Source of the DNA: Homarus americanus
Taxonomy: Eukaryota; Arthropoda; Malacostraca; Decapoda; Nephropidae
Direction: 5' to 3'
Length of the DNA stretch: 64,000 bases
Assembly (NCBI RefSeq): GCF_018991925.1
Contig: NW_024753828.1
Location: 1,908,014-1,972,013 of the forward strand
In this document: positions 35,301-47,037 of the stretch, piece by piece
Layout: each line of letters begins with the position of its first letter
Numbering within the stretch: the stretch's first letter is position 1
The notes under the pieces: generated by a model
The model's input: only the letters and a program-made list of their open reading frames with translations
Told to the model about the DNA's origin: nothing
Database searches by the model: none
Made by a program: the position numbers and the translations under genes

Positions 35301-37110
35301 CATCACAATGTACTGTGTTGGTGGCTGTCACAATGTACTGTGTTGGTGGCCGTCACAATGTACTGTGTTGGTGGCCGTCACAATGTACTGTGAGTGGCCA
35401 TCACAATGTACTTTGTTGGTGGCTGTCACAATGTACTGTGTTGGTGGCTGTCACAATGTACTGTGTTGGTGGCAGTCACAATGTACTTTGGTTGTGGCCG
35501 TCACAATGTACTGTGTTGGTCTGTCACAATGTACTGTGTTGGTGGCTGTCACAATGTACTGTGTTGGTCTGTCACAATGTACTGTGTTGGTGGCTGTCAC
35601 AATGTACTGTGTTGGTGGCTGTCACAATGTACTGTGTTGGTGGCTGTCACAATGTACTGTGTTGGTGGCTGTCACAATGCTACTGTGTTGGTGGCTGCCA
35701 ATGTACTGTGTTGGTGGCTGTCACAATGTACTGTGTTGGTGGCTGTCACAATGTACTGTGTTGGTATGTCACAATGTACTGTGTTGTGGCTGTCACAATG
35801 TACTGTGTTGGTGGCTGTCACAATGTACTGTGTTGGTGGCTGCACAATGTACTGTGTTGGTGGCTGTCACAATGTACTGTGTTGGTGGCTGTCACAATGT
35901 ACTGTGTTGGTGGCTGTCACAATGTACTGTGTTGGTGGCTGTCAATGTACTGTGATGGTGGCCGTCACAATGTACTTTGTTGGTACGTCACAATGTACTG
36001 TGTTGGTGGCTGTCACAATGTACTGTGTTGGTGGCCGTCATAATGTACTGATGTGGCCGTCAATGTACTTTGTTGGTGGCTGTCACAATGTACTTTGTTG
36101 GTGGCTGTCACAATGTACTGTGTTGGTGGCTGTCACAATGTACTTTGTTGTGGCTGTCACAATGTACTGTGTTGGTGGCTGTCAATGACGTGGTGGCCAT
36201 CACAATGTACTTTGTTGTGGCTGTCACAATGTACTGTGTTGGTGGCTGTCGTAATGTACTGTGTTGGTGGCCGCATGCACTGTGTGACTTTGTTGGTGGC
36301 TGTCACAATACTGTTGGTGGCTGTCACAATGTACTGTGTTGGTACGTCACAATGTACTTTGTTGGTGGCCGTCACAATGTACTTTGTTGGTGGCTGCTCA
36401 ATGTACTGTGTTGGTGGCTTACAATGTACTGTGTTGGTGGCTGTCACAATGTACTGTGTTGGTGGCTGTCACAATGTACTGTGTTGGTGGCCGCAATGTA
36501 TCATGTTGGCTGTCACAATGTACTGTGGGTGGCTGTCACAATGTACTGGTTGGGCGTCACAATGTACTGTGTGTCGTCACAATGTACTGTGTTGGTTGTC
36601 ACAATGTACTGTGTTGTGGCTGTCACAATGTACTGTGTTGGCGGCTCACAATGTACTGTGTTGGTGGCTGTCACAATGTACTGTGTTGGTGGCTGTCAAA
36701 TGTACTGTTGCGTTTGTGTTGTTCCGCCAATGTACTGTGTTGGTGGCTGTCACAATGTACTGTGTTGGTGGCTGTCACAATGTACTGTGTTGGTGGCTGT
36801 CACAATGTACTGTGTTGGTGGTCACAATGTACGTGTTGGTGGTCACAATGTACTGTGTTGGTGGCTGTCACAATGTACTGTGTTGGTGGTCACAATGTAC
36901 CTTGGTGGCTGTCACAATGTACTGTGTTGGTGGCTGTCACAATGTACTGTGTTGGTGGCTGTCACAACAGTGTTGTGGTGGCTGTCACAATGTACGTGTT
37001 GGTGGCTGTCACAATGTGTGGGTCACAATGTTGTTGTGGCTGTCACAATGTACTGTGTTGGTGGCTGTCACAATGTACTGTGTTGCACATGTACTGTTGG
37101 TGGCTGTCAT
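32322..37110. repeat. Satellite array domain 1, 25-bp unit
   Basis: About 190 tandem copies (length divided by period) of a 25-bp unit with core TGTACTGTGTTGGTGGC followed by TGTCACAA. Common variants are CCGTCACAA and CCATCACAA. Many copies carry 1-4 bp deletions. The plus-strand unit has no stop in any of the three frames, and 25 is not divisible by three, so very long open frames arise that are not genes. It lies wholly in intron 2 of the host gene. Confidence 0.97.
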
Positions 37111-40100
37111 AAGTACTGTGTTGGTGGCTATCATACTGTATTGGTGGCTGCACAGCATGTTCGGTTATCATACAGTGTTGGTGGCTATCATACTGTACTG
37201 TGCATGTGGTTATCATACAGTGTTGGTGGCTGCCGTATTGGGCCATCATACTGTATTGGTGGCTGTCATACTGTACTGCATGGTTATCATACTGTGTTGG
37301 TGGCTATCATATCGTATTGTTGCACTGTACTGCATGTGGTTATCATACTGTGTTGGTAGCTATCATACTGTATTGGTGGCTGTCATACTGTACTGCACGT
37401 GGTTATCAACAGTGTTGGTGGCTATCATACTGTATTGGTGGCTGTCATACTGTACTGTGCACGTGGTTATCATACTGTGTTGGTGGTCATCAACTGTGTT
37501 GGTGGTCATACTGTACTGCATGGTTATCATACAGTGTTGGTGGCTATCATACTGTATTGGTGGCTGTCATACTGTACTGTGCACGGTTATCATACTGTGT
37601 TGGGCTATCACTGTATTGTGGCTGTCATACTGTACTGCGCGTGGTTATCATACAGTGTTGTGGCTATCATACTGTATTGGTGGCTATCATACTGTATTGG
37701 TGGCTGTCATACTGTACTGTGCACGGTATCATACAGTGTTGGTGGCTATCATACTGTATTGGTACTGTCACTGTACTGCACGTGGTTATCATACTGTGTT
37801 GTGCGTCATACTGTATTGGTGGCTGGCATACTGCTGCACGGTTGTCATACTGTGTTGGTGGTCATACTGTACTGTGCACGTGGTTATCATACTGTGTTGG
37901 TGGCTATCATACTGTATTGGTGGCTGTCATACTGTACTGTGCACGTGGTTATCATACTGTGTTGTGGCTGTCATACTGTATTGGTGGCTGTCATACTGTA
38001 CTGTGCACGTGGGTATCATACTGTGTTGGTGGCTATCATACTGTATTGGTGGCTGTCATACTGTACTGTGCACGTGGTTACTATACAGTGTTGGTGGCTG
38101 TCATACTGTATTGGTGATGTCATACTGTACTGCACGTGGTTATCCACAGTGTTGGTGGCCATCATACTGTATTGGTGGTCATACATTACTGTGCAGGGTT
38201 ATCATAGTGTTGTGTATCATACTGTACTGTGCATGTGGTTATCATACTGTGTTGTGGCTATCATACTGTACTGTGCATGTGGTTATCATACAGTGGCTGC
38301 CATACTGTATTGGTGGCTTTCATACTGTACTGTGCATGGTTATATACTGTATTGGTGGCTGTCATACTGTATGTGCATGTGGTTATCAACTGTGTTGGTG
38401 GCTGTCATACTGTACTGCATGTGGTTATCAATAGTGTTGGTGGCTGCCATACTGTATTGGTGGCTACATACTGTATTGTGGTCATACTGTACTGCATGTG
38501 GTTATCATACTGTGTTGGTGGTCATACTGTATTGCGGTCATACTGTACTGTGCATGGTTATCATACTGTGTTGGTGGCTATTACTGTATTGGTGGCTGTC
38601 ATACTGTACTGCATGTGGTTATCATAGTGTTGGTGGCTATCATACTGTATTGGTGCGTCATACTGTACTGCATGTGGTTATCATAACTGTGTTGGTGGCT
38701 ATCATACTGTATTGGTGGCTATCACTGTATCTGCATGGGTTATCATACTGTATTGGTGGCTGTCATACTGTACTGTGCATGTGGTNNNNNNNNNNNNNNN
38801 NNNNNNNNNNNNNNNNNNNNNNNNNNNNNNNNNNNNNNNNNNNNNNNNNNNNNNNNNNNNNNNNNNNNNNNNNNNNNNNNNNNNNTATCATACTGTATTG
38901 GTGGCTGTCATACTGTACCGTGCATGTGGTTATCATACTGTGTTGGTGGCTATCATACTGTATTGGTGGCTGTCATAATGCAACTGTGCCTTATCATACT
39001 GTGTTGGTGGCTATCATACTGTATTGGTGGCTGTCATACTGTACTGCACGTGGTTATCATACTGTGTTGGTGGCTGTCATACTGTATTTGGCTGTCATAC
39101 TGTACTGTGCACGGTTATCATACTGTGTTGGTGGCTATCATACTGTATTGGTGGTCATACTGTACTGTGCACGGGTTATCATACGTGTTGGTGGCTATCA
39201 TACTGTATTGGTGGCTGTCATACTGTACTGTGCACGGTTATCATACAGTGTTGGTGGCTGCCATACTGTATTGGTGGCTGTCATACTGTACTGTATGTGG
39301 TTATCATACAGTGTTGGTGGCTATCATACATTGGTGGCTGTCATACTGTACCGTGTGATGTGGTTATCATACAGTGTTGGTGGCTGCCATACTGTATTGG
39401 TGGTCATACTGTACTGTGCATGTGGTTATCATACTGTGTTGGTGGCTATCATACTGTATTGGTGGCTGTCATACTGTATTGCAGTATGGTTATCATACAG
39501 TGTTGGTCTATCATACTGTATTGGTGGCTATATACTGTATTGGTGGCTATCATACTGTATTGGTGGCTGTCATACTGTACTGCACGTGGTTATCATACAG
39601 TGTTGGTGGCTATCATACTGTATTGGTGGCTGTCATACTGTACTGTGCACGTGGTTATCATACTGTGTTGGTGGCTGTCATACTGTATTGGTGGCTTCAT
39701 ACCGTACTGTGCACTGGTTGTCATACTGTGTTGGTGGTCATATCGTACTGCACGTGGTTATCATACTGTGTTGGTGGCTATCATACTGTATTGGTGGCTG
39801 TACTGTATGCACGCATGTTATCATACTGTGTTGGTGGCTGTCATACTGTATTGGTGGCTGTCATACTGTACTGTGCGCATGGTTATCATACTGTGTTGGC
39901 TGCCATACTGTATTGGTGGCTGTCATACTGTACTGTGCACGTGGTTATCATACAGTGTTGGTGCTATCATACTGTATTGGTGGCTGTCATACTGTACTGT
40001 GCACGTGGTTATCATACAGTGTTGGTGGCTATCATACTGTATTGGTGGCTGTCACACTGTACTGTGCATGTGGTTATCATACAGTGTTGGTGGCTGTCAT

Positions 40101-43100
40101 ACTGTATTGTGGCTGTCATACTGTACGCGCGTGCTTATCATTGTGTTGGTGGCTATCATACTGTGTTGGTGGCTATCATACTGTAGTTGTCATACTGTAC
40201 TGTGCACGTGGTTATCATACAGTGTTGGTGGCTATCATACTGTACTGTGCATGTGGCTATCACTGGGGGCTGTCATACTGTATTGGTGGCTGTCATACTG
40301 TACTGTGCACGTGGTTATCATACTGTGTTGGTGGCTATCATACTGTATTGGTGGCTGTCATACTGTACTGTACTGGTTATCATACAGTGTTGGTGCTATC
40401 ATACGTACGCGTGGCTATCATACTGTATTGGTGGCTGTCATACTGTATTGGTGGCTGTCATACTGTATTGGTGGCTGTCATACTGTACTGCACGTGGTTA
40501 TCATACTGTGTTGGTGGCTGTCATACTGTATTGGTGGTCATTAACTGTGCACTGCACGTACATACATGTGTTGGTGGCTGTCATAAGTGGGTATCGTATC
40601 ATCGCGTGGTTATCATACTGTGTTGGTGGCTATCATACTGTATTGGTGGCTGTCATACTGTACTGTGCACGTTACATCATGTTGGTGGCTGTCATACTGT
40701 AGTGGTGGTCATACTGCTGTGGTGGCTATCATACTGTATTGGTGGCTGTCATACTGTATTGGTATTGCCATACTGTATCACGTGGTTATCATACCTGCTG
40801 TACGTCATACTGTATTGGTGGCTGTCATACTGTACTGTGCACGGTTAATATACTGTGTTGGTGGCTGTCATACTGTATTGGTGGCTGTCATACTATACTG
40901 TGCACCGGTTATCATACTGTGTTGGTGGCTGTCATACTGTATTGGTGGCTGTCATACTGTACTGTGCACGTGGTTATCATACTGTGTTGGTGGCTATCAT
41001 ACTGTGTTGGTGGCTATCATACTGTATTGTGGCTGTCATACTGTACTGTGCAATGGTTATCACAGTGTTGGTGGCTGTCATACTGTATTGCACGGAGGTT
41101 GCGTCATACATTGGTGGCTGCAGACTGTGCACGGTTACATACGTGTTAGCATTGGTGGCTGTCATACTGTACTGTGCACGTGGTTATCATACAGTATTGG
41201 TGGCTGTATCACTGTGCATGTGGCTATCATACTGTATTGGTGGCTGTCATACTGTATTGGTCTGGTCATACTGTACTGTGCACGCCGTTATCATACTGTG
41301 TTGGTGGCTGTCATACTGTATTGGTGGCTGTCATACTGTACTGTGCACGTGGTTATCATACTGTGTTGGTGGCTGTCATACTGTATTGGTGGCTGTCATA
41401 CTGTACTGCACGGGTTATCATACTGTGTTGGTGGCTGTCATACTGTATTGGTGGCTGTCATACTGTACTGTGCACGTGGTTATCATACTGTGTTGGTATC
41501 ATACTGTATTGGTGGCTGTCATACTGTACTGTGCACGTGGTTATCATACAGTGTTGGTGGCTGTCCGTACTGTGCACGTACATGCGTGGCGTGTTACATC
41601 GTACTGTGCACGTGGTTATCATACTGTGTTGGTGGCTATCATACTGTATTGGTGGCTGTCATACTGTACTGTGCACGTGGTTATCATACAGTATTGGTGG
41701 CTTACTGTACTGTGTACGTGGTTATCATATGCGTTGGTGCTACATACTGTATTGGTGGCTGTCATACTGGACTGTGCGTGGTTATCATAAGTGTTGGTGG
41801 CTGTCATACTGTATTGGTGGCTGTCATACTGTACTGTGCACGTGGTTATCATACTGTGTTGGTGGCTATCATACTGTTGGTGGCTGTCATACTGTACTGT
41901 GCACGTGTTATCATACTGTGTTGGTGGCTTACTGTATTGGTGGCTGTCATACTGTACTGTGCATGTGGTTATCATACAGTGTTGGTGGCTGTCATACTGT
42001 ATTGGTGGCTGTCATACTGTATGTGCACGGTTATCATACTGTGTTGGTGGCTGTCATACTGTATTGGTGGCTGTCACTGTACTGTGCATGTGGTTATCAT
42101 ACAGTGTTGGTGGCTGTCATACTGTATTGGTGGCTGTCATACTCTGTGCATGTGGTTATCATACTGTGTTGGTGGCTGTCATACTGTATTGGTGGCTGTC
42201 ATACTGTACTGTGCATGTGGTTATCATACAGTGTTGGTTGCGCACTGTCAGTGGTATACTGTACTGTGCGTGGTTATCATACTGTGTTCTATCATACTGT
42301 ATTGGTGGCTGTCATACTGTACTGTGCACGGTTATCATACTGTATTGGTGGCTGTCATATTGTACTGCATGTGGTTTCATACGTTGGTGGCTGTCATACT
42401 GTATTGGTGGCTGTCATACTGTACTGTGCACGGGATCAACAGTGGGTGGCTGTCATACTGTATTGTCTTCATACTGTACTGTGCAGTGGTTATCATACTG
42501 TGTTGGTGGCTATCATACTGTATTGGTGGTCTATACTGTACTTGCATGTTTATCATACTGTGTTGGTGGTCATACTGTATTGGTGGCTGTCATACTGTAC
42601 TGTGCACGTGGTTATCATACTGTGTTGGTGGCTATCATACTGTATTGGTGGCTGTCATACTGTACTGTGCACATGGTTATCATACTGTGTTGGTGGCTGT
42701 CATACTGTACTGTGCACGTGGTTATCATACTGTGTTGGTGGCTATCATACTGTATTGGTGGCTGTCATACTGTACTGTGCACGTGGTTATCATACTGTGT
42801 TGGTGGCTATCATACTGTATTGGTGGCTGTCATACTGTACTGTGCACGTGTTATACACAGTGTTGGTGGCTATCATACGTATTGGTCGTCATACTGTACT
42901 GTGCACGTGGTTATCATACTGTGTTGGTGGCTATCATACTGTATTGGTGGCTGTCATACTGTACTGTGCACGTGGTTATCATACTGTGTTGGTGGCTATC
43001 ATACTGTATTGGTGGCTGTCATACTGTACTGTGCACGTGGTTATCATACTGTGTTGGTGGCTGTCATACTGTACTGTGCACGTGGTTATCATACTGTGTT

Positions 43101-43245
43101 GGTGGCTATCATACTGTATTGGTGGCTGTCATACTGTACTGTGCACGTGGTTATCATACTGTGTTGGTGGCTGTCATACAGTGTTGGTGGCTCTCATACT
43201 GTATTGGTGGCTGTCATACTGTATTGGTGGCTGTCATACTTGTTT
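37111..43245. repeat. Satellite array domain 2, 65-bp higher-order unit (20+20+25)
   Basis: The dominant period is exactly 65 bp (for example GTGCACGTGG at 42901 and the same word at 42966). Each unit holds two 20-bp subunits, TATCATACTGTGTTGGTGGC and TATCATACTGTATTGGTGGC, and one 25-bp subunit containing TGTCATACTGTACTG and GTGCACGTGGT. The subunits derive from the domain 1 unit by loss of five bases near CACAATG. Roughly 90 units fit the length. CATGTGG and CACGTGG variants cluster. Copies are cleaner near 42.6-43.2 kb than near 37-41 kb. Confidence 0.96.
38786..38885. other. Assembly gap of 100 N within the array
   Basis: Exactly 100 unknown bases interrupt the 65-bp array. The round number indicates a placeholder of unknown true size, so the array may be longer than shown. 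Confidence 0.98.
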
Positions 43246-43357
43246 GTAAGTAGAGAAGCACCTGTCCTCTACTAATTCTTCATATTAAATATATATCCAA
43301 TATAATATCTATATAACATATGTGTTACAAAAATTACATGAGAGAAGATTAACTTAC

Positions 43358-44486
43358 TTTTTTCTGCTTCAATTTCTGTTTCATTTCATCTGTGGTCATA
43401 TCAGATAATGACATGGACGATGGCAGGCTCCGTCCACTTATATTACCTACAGATGTTGCAGACACTTCCAAAAGGCTTCCAGACTGGTTTGATGAAGATG
43501 AGGAGTCATTAATAACAGGTGAATTGAGAGTTGGTCTCGATGACTGTGTTGTTTGTGGCGATCTTTTCTTTATTACATATTTATGTCCATATTTCTCTTG
43601 TGGTGTTGAAGGTTTATCTTTCTCAGGGGATAAATCAATAACTGGAGAATCATCATCAATTTCTTTCTTTGTCTTTCGTATCGGTAGGTAAATGTTGGAC
43701 TGATTTAAGTCTGGTAAGTCATCTTCATCATCATACAGGTTATTATGCATTAACTGATGTATACTCCCTGTCCTGTGAGGAGAGAAGTCTTCACTCTCAC
43801 TATCACTGTCAATAACCAGTGCCTGCTTTCTCGTGAACTTCGGTACAGGACTATCGAACTCCTCAGAAATGTCAATTACATCTACAGCAGCCCCTCGTGT
43901 CTCCTTTCTCTGTGACTCAGGCCTAATCTGTTTTCCCTTTTCTTTTTGGGGTACTCTCCAACTTTTAAATTGACTGCCAAGACTCAATGTATTAGGGCTT
44001 AAATCTGATTCTAAATCTATAATACAGGTAGTTCTATTCTTCCTCTGATTTGGTACAGATATTGAACTTTGAACATCCTCATCAACATCATCATCATCAG
44101 ATTGCAAGATTGAGGTTGAATTTCTCCAGGAGTTTAGGGGAGTTTGAATGTTATAAGTTGGTGTACTAGACATCATTCCACCTTCTCCTTCACCATTTCC
44201 CTTTGCTCGCTGAGAATGCTTTAGTGAAACTATTTCAGCAGCAGGTGTTAATAATGTTTGGCGTGATCTTACTGGAGGAACTTCTGGAGATTCTATAAGG
44301 TCCGCAGAATTCTCCGTACATGCTGTCATTTCCTTCACATTTGATTCAAGAATGTCCGATTCATCTGATAAAAATGAATTTTCATCTTGAGATTCACTTA
44401 TGATATTAGACCTATTTACTACTTCATCATCATCCTCCTCCTCTTCATCATCCGTGTCGGGTACACTCATCACGGCAGGCTCAGAG
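43358..44486 (-). CDS. Host gene exon 2, acidic region with four SUMO-interaction-like motifs, residues 62-438
   Basis: This is the largest exon, 1129 bp with no stop. Acceptor: TTTCACTTCAG|CTCTGAG. Donor: AAA|GTAAGT. The protein is rich in Asp, Glu and Ser, with an acidic run soon after the start (TDDEEEEDDDE). Four short hydrophobic cores lie next to acidic residues: IIDLESD (about 217), VIDISEEFD (about 265), LVIDSDSESED (about 285) and VIDLSPEKD (about 344). These fit the SUMO-interaction consensus. Basic patches (IRKTKK, YVIKKR) could be nuclear signals. The exon ends with DEMKQKLKQKK, the start of a coiled-coil module finished by exon 3. Codon use and the absence of decay separate it from the transposons around it. 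Its donor is about 110 bp from the edge of the large satellite array. Confidence 0.85.
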
Positions 44487-44594
44487 CTGAAGTGAAAGAT
44501 ATGGCATTTTACTTATAATTAATTTCATAAAAATCTTTCATTTATTATTTACCCCCTTCTATCTTACTGTTCTGCTTTCTGTTCTTATTTACAT

Positions 44595-44955
44595 AGATGT
44601 TCACTCCACTGTCAACAAAGCCAGACTGACGCCTGGTGGCTGAGTCAAGCGGCTGATGGCGCACAAAAAACTAGTTCCCTGTACTGCATAAATTATCACC
44701 ATGTTAAGTAAATTTTAAAACGACTAATAATTTTAATATAAAAAATAAAAAAATATTAAAGAGCACAACTTTCGTGATATTTACTCCACTGAAAACGAAT
44801 GTAAACATAGAACAGATTACTGAGTTGGCAGACTAGCCCATAAAGCATGTTGTTCGTAAGGATTTCGTTAATCAAAGTTTTGTTCATTAACCGAATTAAA
44901 GATCCTTAAGGGAGGTACTTCGTTTATCGAACCGTTCATTAACCGAGGGACCACT
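44595..44955 (-). mobile_element. End fragment of the CAGTGGTCCC Tigger-like family
   Basis: Matches 31100-31508 along its length, with GATGTTCACTCCACTGTCAA and the terminal inverse of CAGTGGTCCCTCGGTTAATG. It stops abruptly 110 bp upstream (gene orientation) of exon 2. Confidence 0.8.
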
Positions 44956-44956
44956 G

Positions 44957-45090
44957 TGTGTTTATATATGTATGTATGTATGCAGGTATGTATGTATGTA
45001 TGTATGTATGTATGTATGTATGTATGTATGTATGTATATATGTATGTATATATATATGTGTATGTATATATATATGTGTATATATATATA
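44957..45090. repeat. (TATG)n/(TA)n microsatellite
   Basis: About eighteen TATG units grading into TATATA, abutting two transposon ends at 44955 and 45093. Short frames across it are meaningless. Confidence 0.95.
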
Positions 45091-45092
45091 TA

Positions 45093-46716
45093 CAGTAGTA
45101 CCCCACTTAACGCGGTCAATAAAACCCACAGGGTACCATGTTAAGTGAAAACCACGCTAAGTGAACAACAGAACATATGGGATTAATTCCAATAGAAACT
45201 GGCCTGATCCCCAAACTCCACTTTTTCCGACACAATACCTATGTTCTAGTAAAAATAACATCTTAATTTTATGATAGTACATGCACACAATTAATACTTA
45301 AGAGAAATAGAGAAATACAGTCGCCAAGTTAATGTCCATTCAAATAATGGACTCAACTCCCTCCCCCTCTTCTCACACTACACTGCTGGCTCTTCCCTCC
45401 CTGAGAAATTTTTGGGGGAAAACCACTAAATTTTAATAAATAATACCTCAAACTAAAGTTAGGATAATACAATTGACATTGCTGGATTCCTTGTAAGACC
45501 AGGAATATTTTGAATATAAATGTCATATATTTTTCACAAAAGATAACATATTTACTGAGAGTAAACATTATATCTAAAATTTGTATGTCTAATGCAAAAT
45601 CTATGATGTTTATATTCAAAATGAATACCAAATTGTAAGAATTCCAGCAATGTAAATTATATTCTGGCCGGGTAATTTGTATGAATTTTATGAGCTAAAA
45701 CAAATATCTTCAGTTAATAAAAAAAAAAAATATTCAAGACACTACCTGTCAATCAAAGTACCCCACCTTGCCTCCCCCCTCTTCCAACCACGTGGTCAGT
45801 CCCAACCCTCCCCCCCACCCCCCACCAATCCTCCCTTCAAGAGATGTTGGGTGAAAAAACTAAATTTTAACATTTTGTATTAAATAATACCTCAGATTAA
45901 AGTTAGGATAATATAATTGACATTGCTGGATTCCTTGTAAGACCAGGAATATTTTGAATACAAATGTCATATTTTGCACAAAAAATAACATATTTACTCA
46001 GAGTAAACATTATCTCTAAAATTTGTATGTCTAATGCAAAATCTATGATGTTTATATTCAAAATGATCACCAAATTGTAAGAATTCCAGCAATGTAAATT
46101 ATATTCTGACCGGGTAATTTGTATGAATTTTATGAGCTAAAACAAATATCTTCAGGTAATAAAAAAAAAATATATACTTCACACAGTAACAGATGGTCGG
46201 TCCCTCCCTCCCCCCAACCCCCCACCAACCTTGTCCCTACCAGATGTGAGGGAAAACCAGAATATTTACCTTTTTAGTAATAAATAATACCTCAAACTAA
46301 AGTTAGGATAATATAATTGACATTGCTGGATTCCTTGTAAGACCAGGAATATTTTGAATACAAATGTCATATATTTTGCACAAAAAATAATATATTTACT
46401 CAGAGTAAACATTATATCTAAAATTTGTATGTCTAATGCAAAATCTATGATGTCTATATTCAAAATGATCATTATATTGTAAGAATTCCAGCAATGTAAA
46501 TTATATTCTGGCCGGGTAATTTGTATGAATTTTATGAGCTAAAACAGGCAGTCAGGCAGGGTGGCGGGTGGGGCGAATCTAAAAATAGCTCTCGAGCCGG
46601 ACACTCACTGCGTATACGTGGAAAAAACCCGCTTTAAGTGAAAGTTAGGCTCTGGCGAGGCACCGCGTATACGGTATAACGCGCTAAGCGAAACTGGGTT
46701 AAGCGGGGTAATACTG
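45093..46716 (-). mobile_element. Tigger-like element with three tandem hairpin-forming units
   Basis: The ends are CAGTAGTACCCCACTTAACG and the inverse of CAGTATTACCCCGCTTAACC. Internally a roughly 400-443 bp unit repeats three times (AGTTAGGATAAT at 45458, 45901 and 46301). Each unit holds an imperfect inverted repeat of about 90-bp arms, GACATTGCTGGATTCCTTG on one side and TTCCAGCAATGTAAATTAT on the other. No coding sequence. Confidence 0.85.
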
Positions 46717-46721
46717 TGTGT

Positions 46722-46943
<222 letters not shown>

Positions 46944-46992
46944 GAAATTTCAGAGTCAAGTGAGAAATTAAAGTCCAGCAAATTCGAACCGT

Positions 46993-47032
<40 letters not shown>

Positions 47033-47037
<5 letters not shown>

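Noticed and set aside
32322..43245. CRISPR-like regular repeats
   Set aside because: Units are contiguous with no unique spacers, and the genome is eukaryotic.
32319..43275. Open frames of up to 1149 codons rich in Cys, Trp, Tyr and Val
   Set aside because: They follow the 25/65-bp repeat, exist in all three frames, have no domain, and one crosses the 100-N gap.
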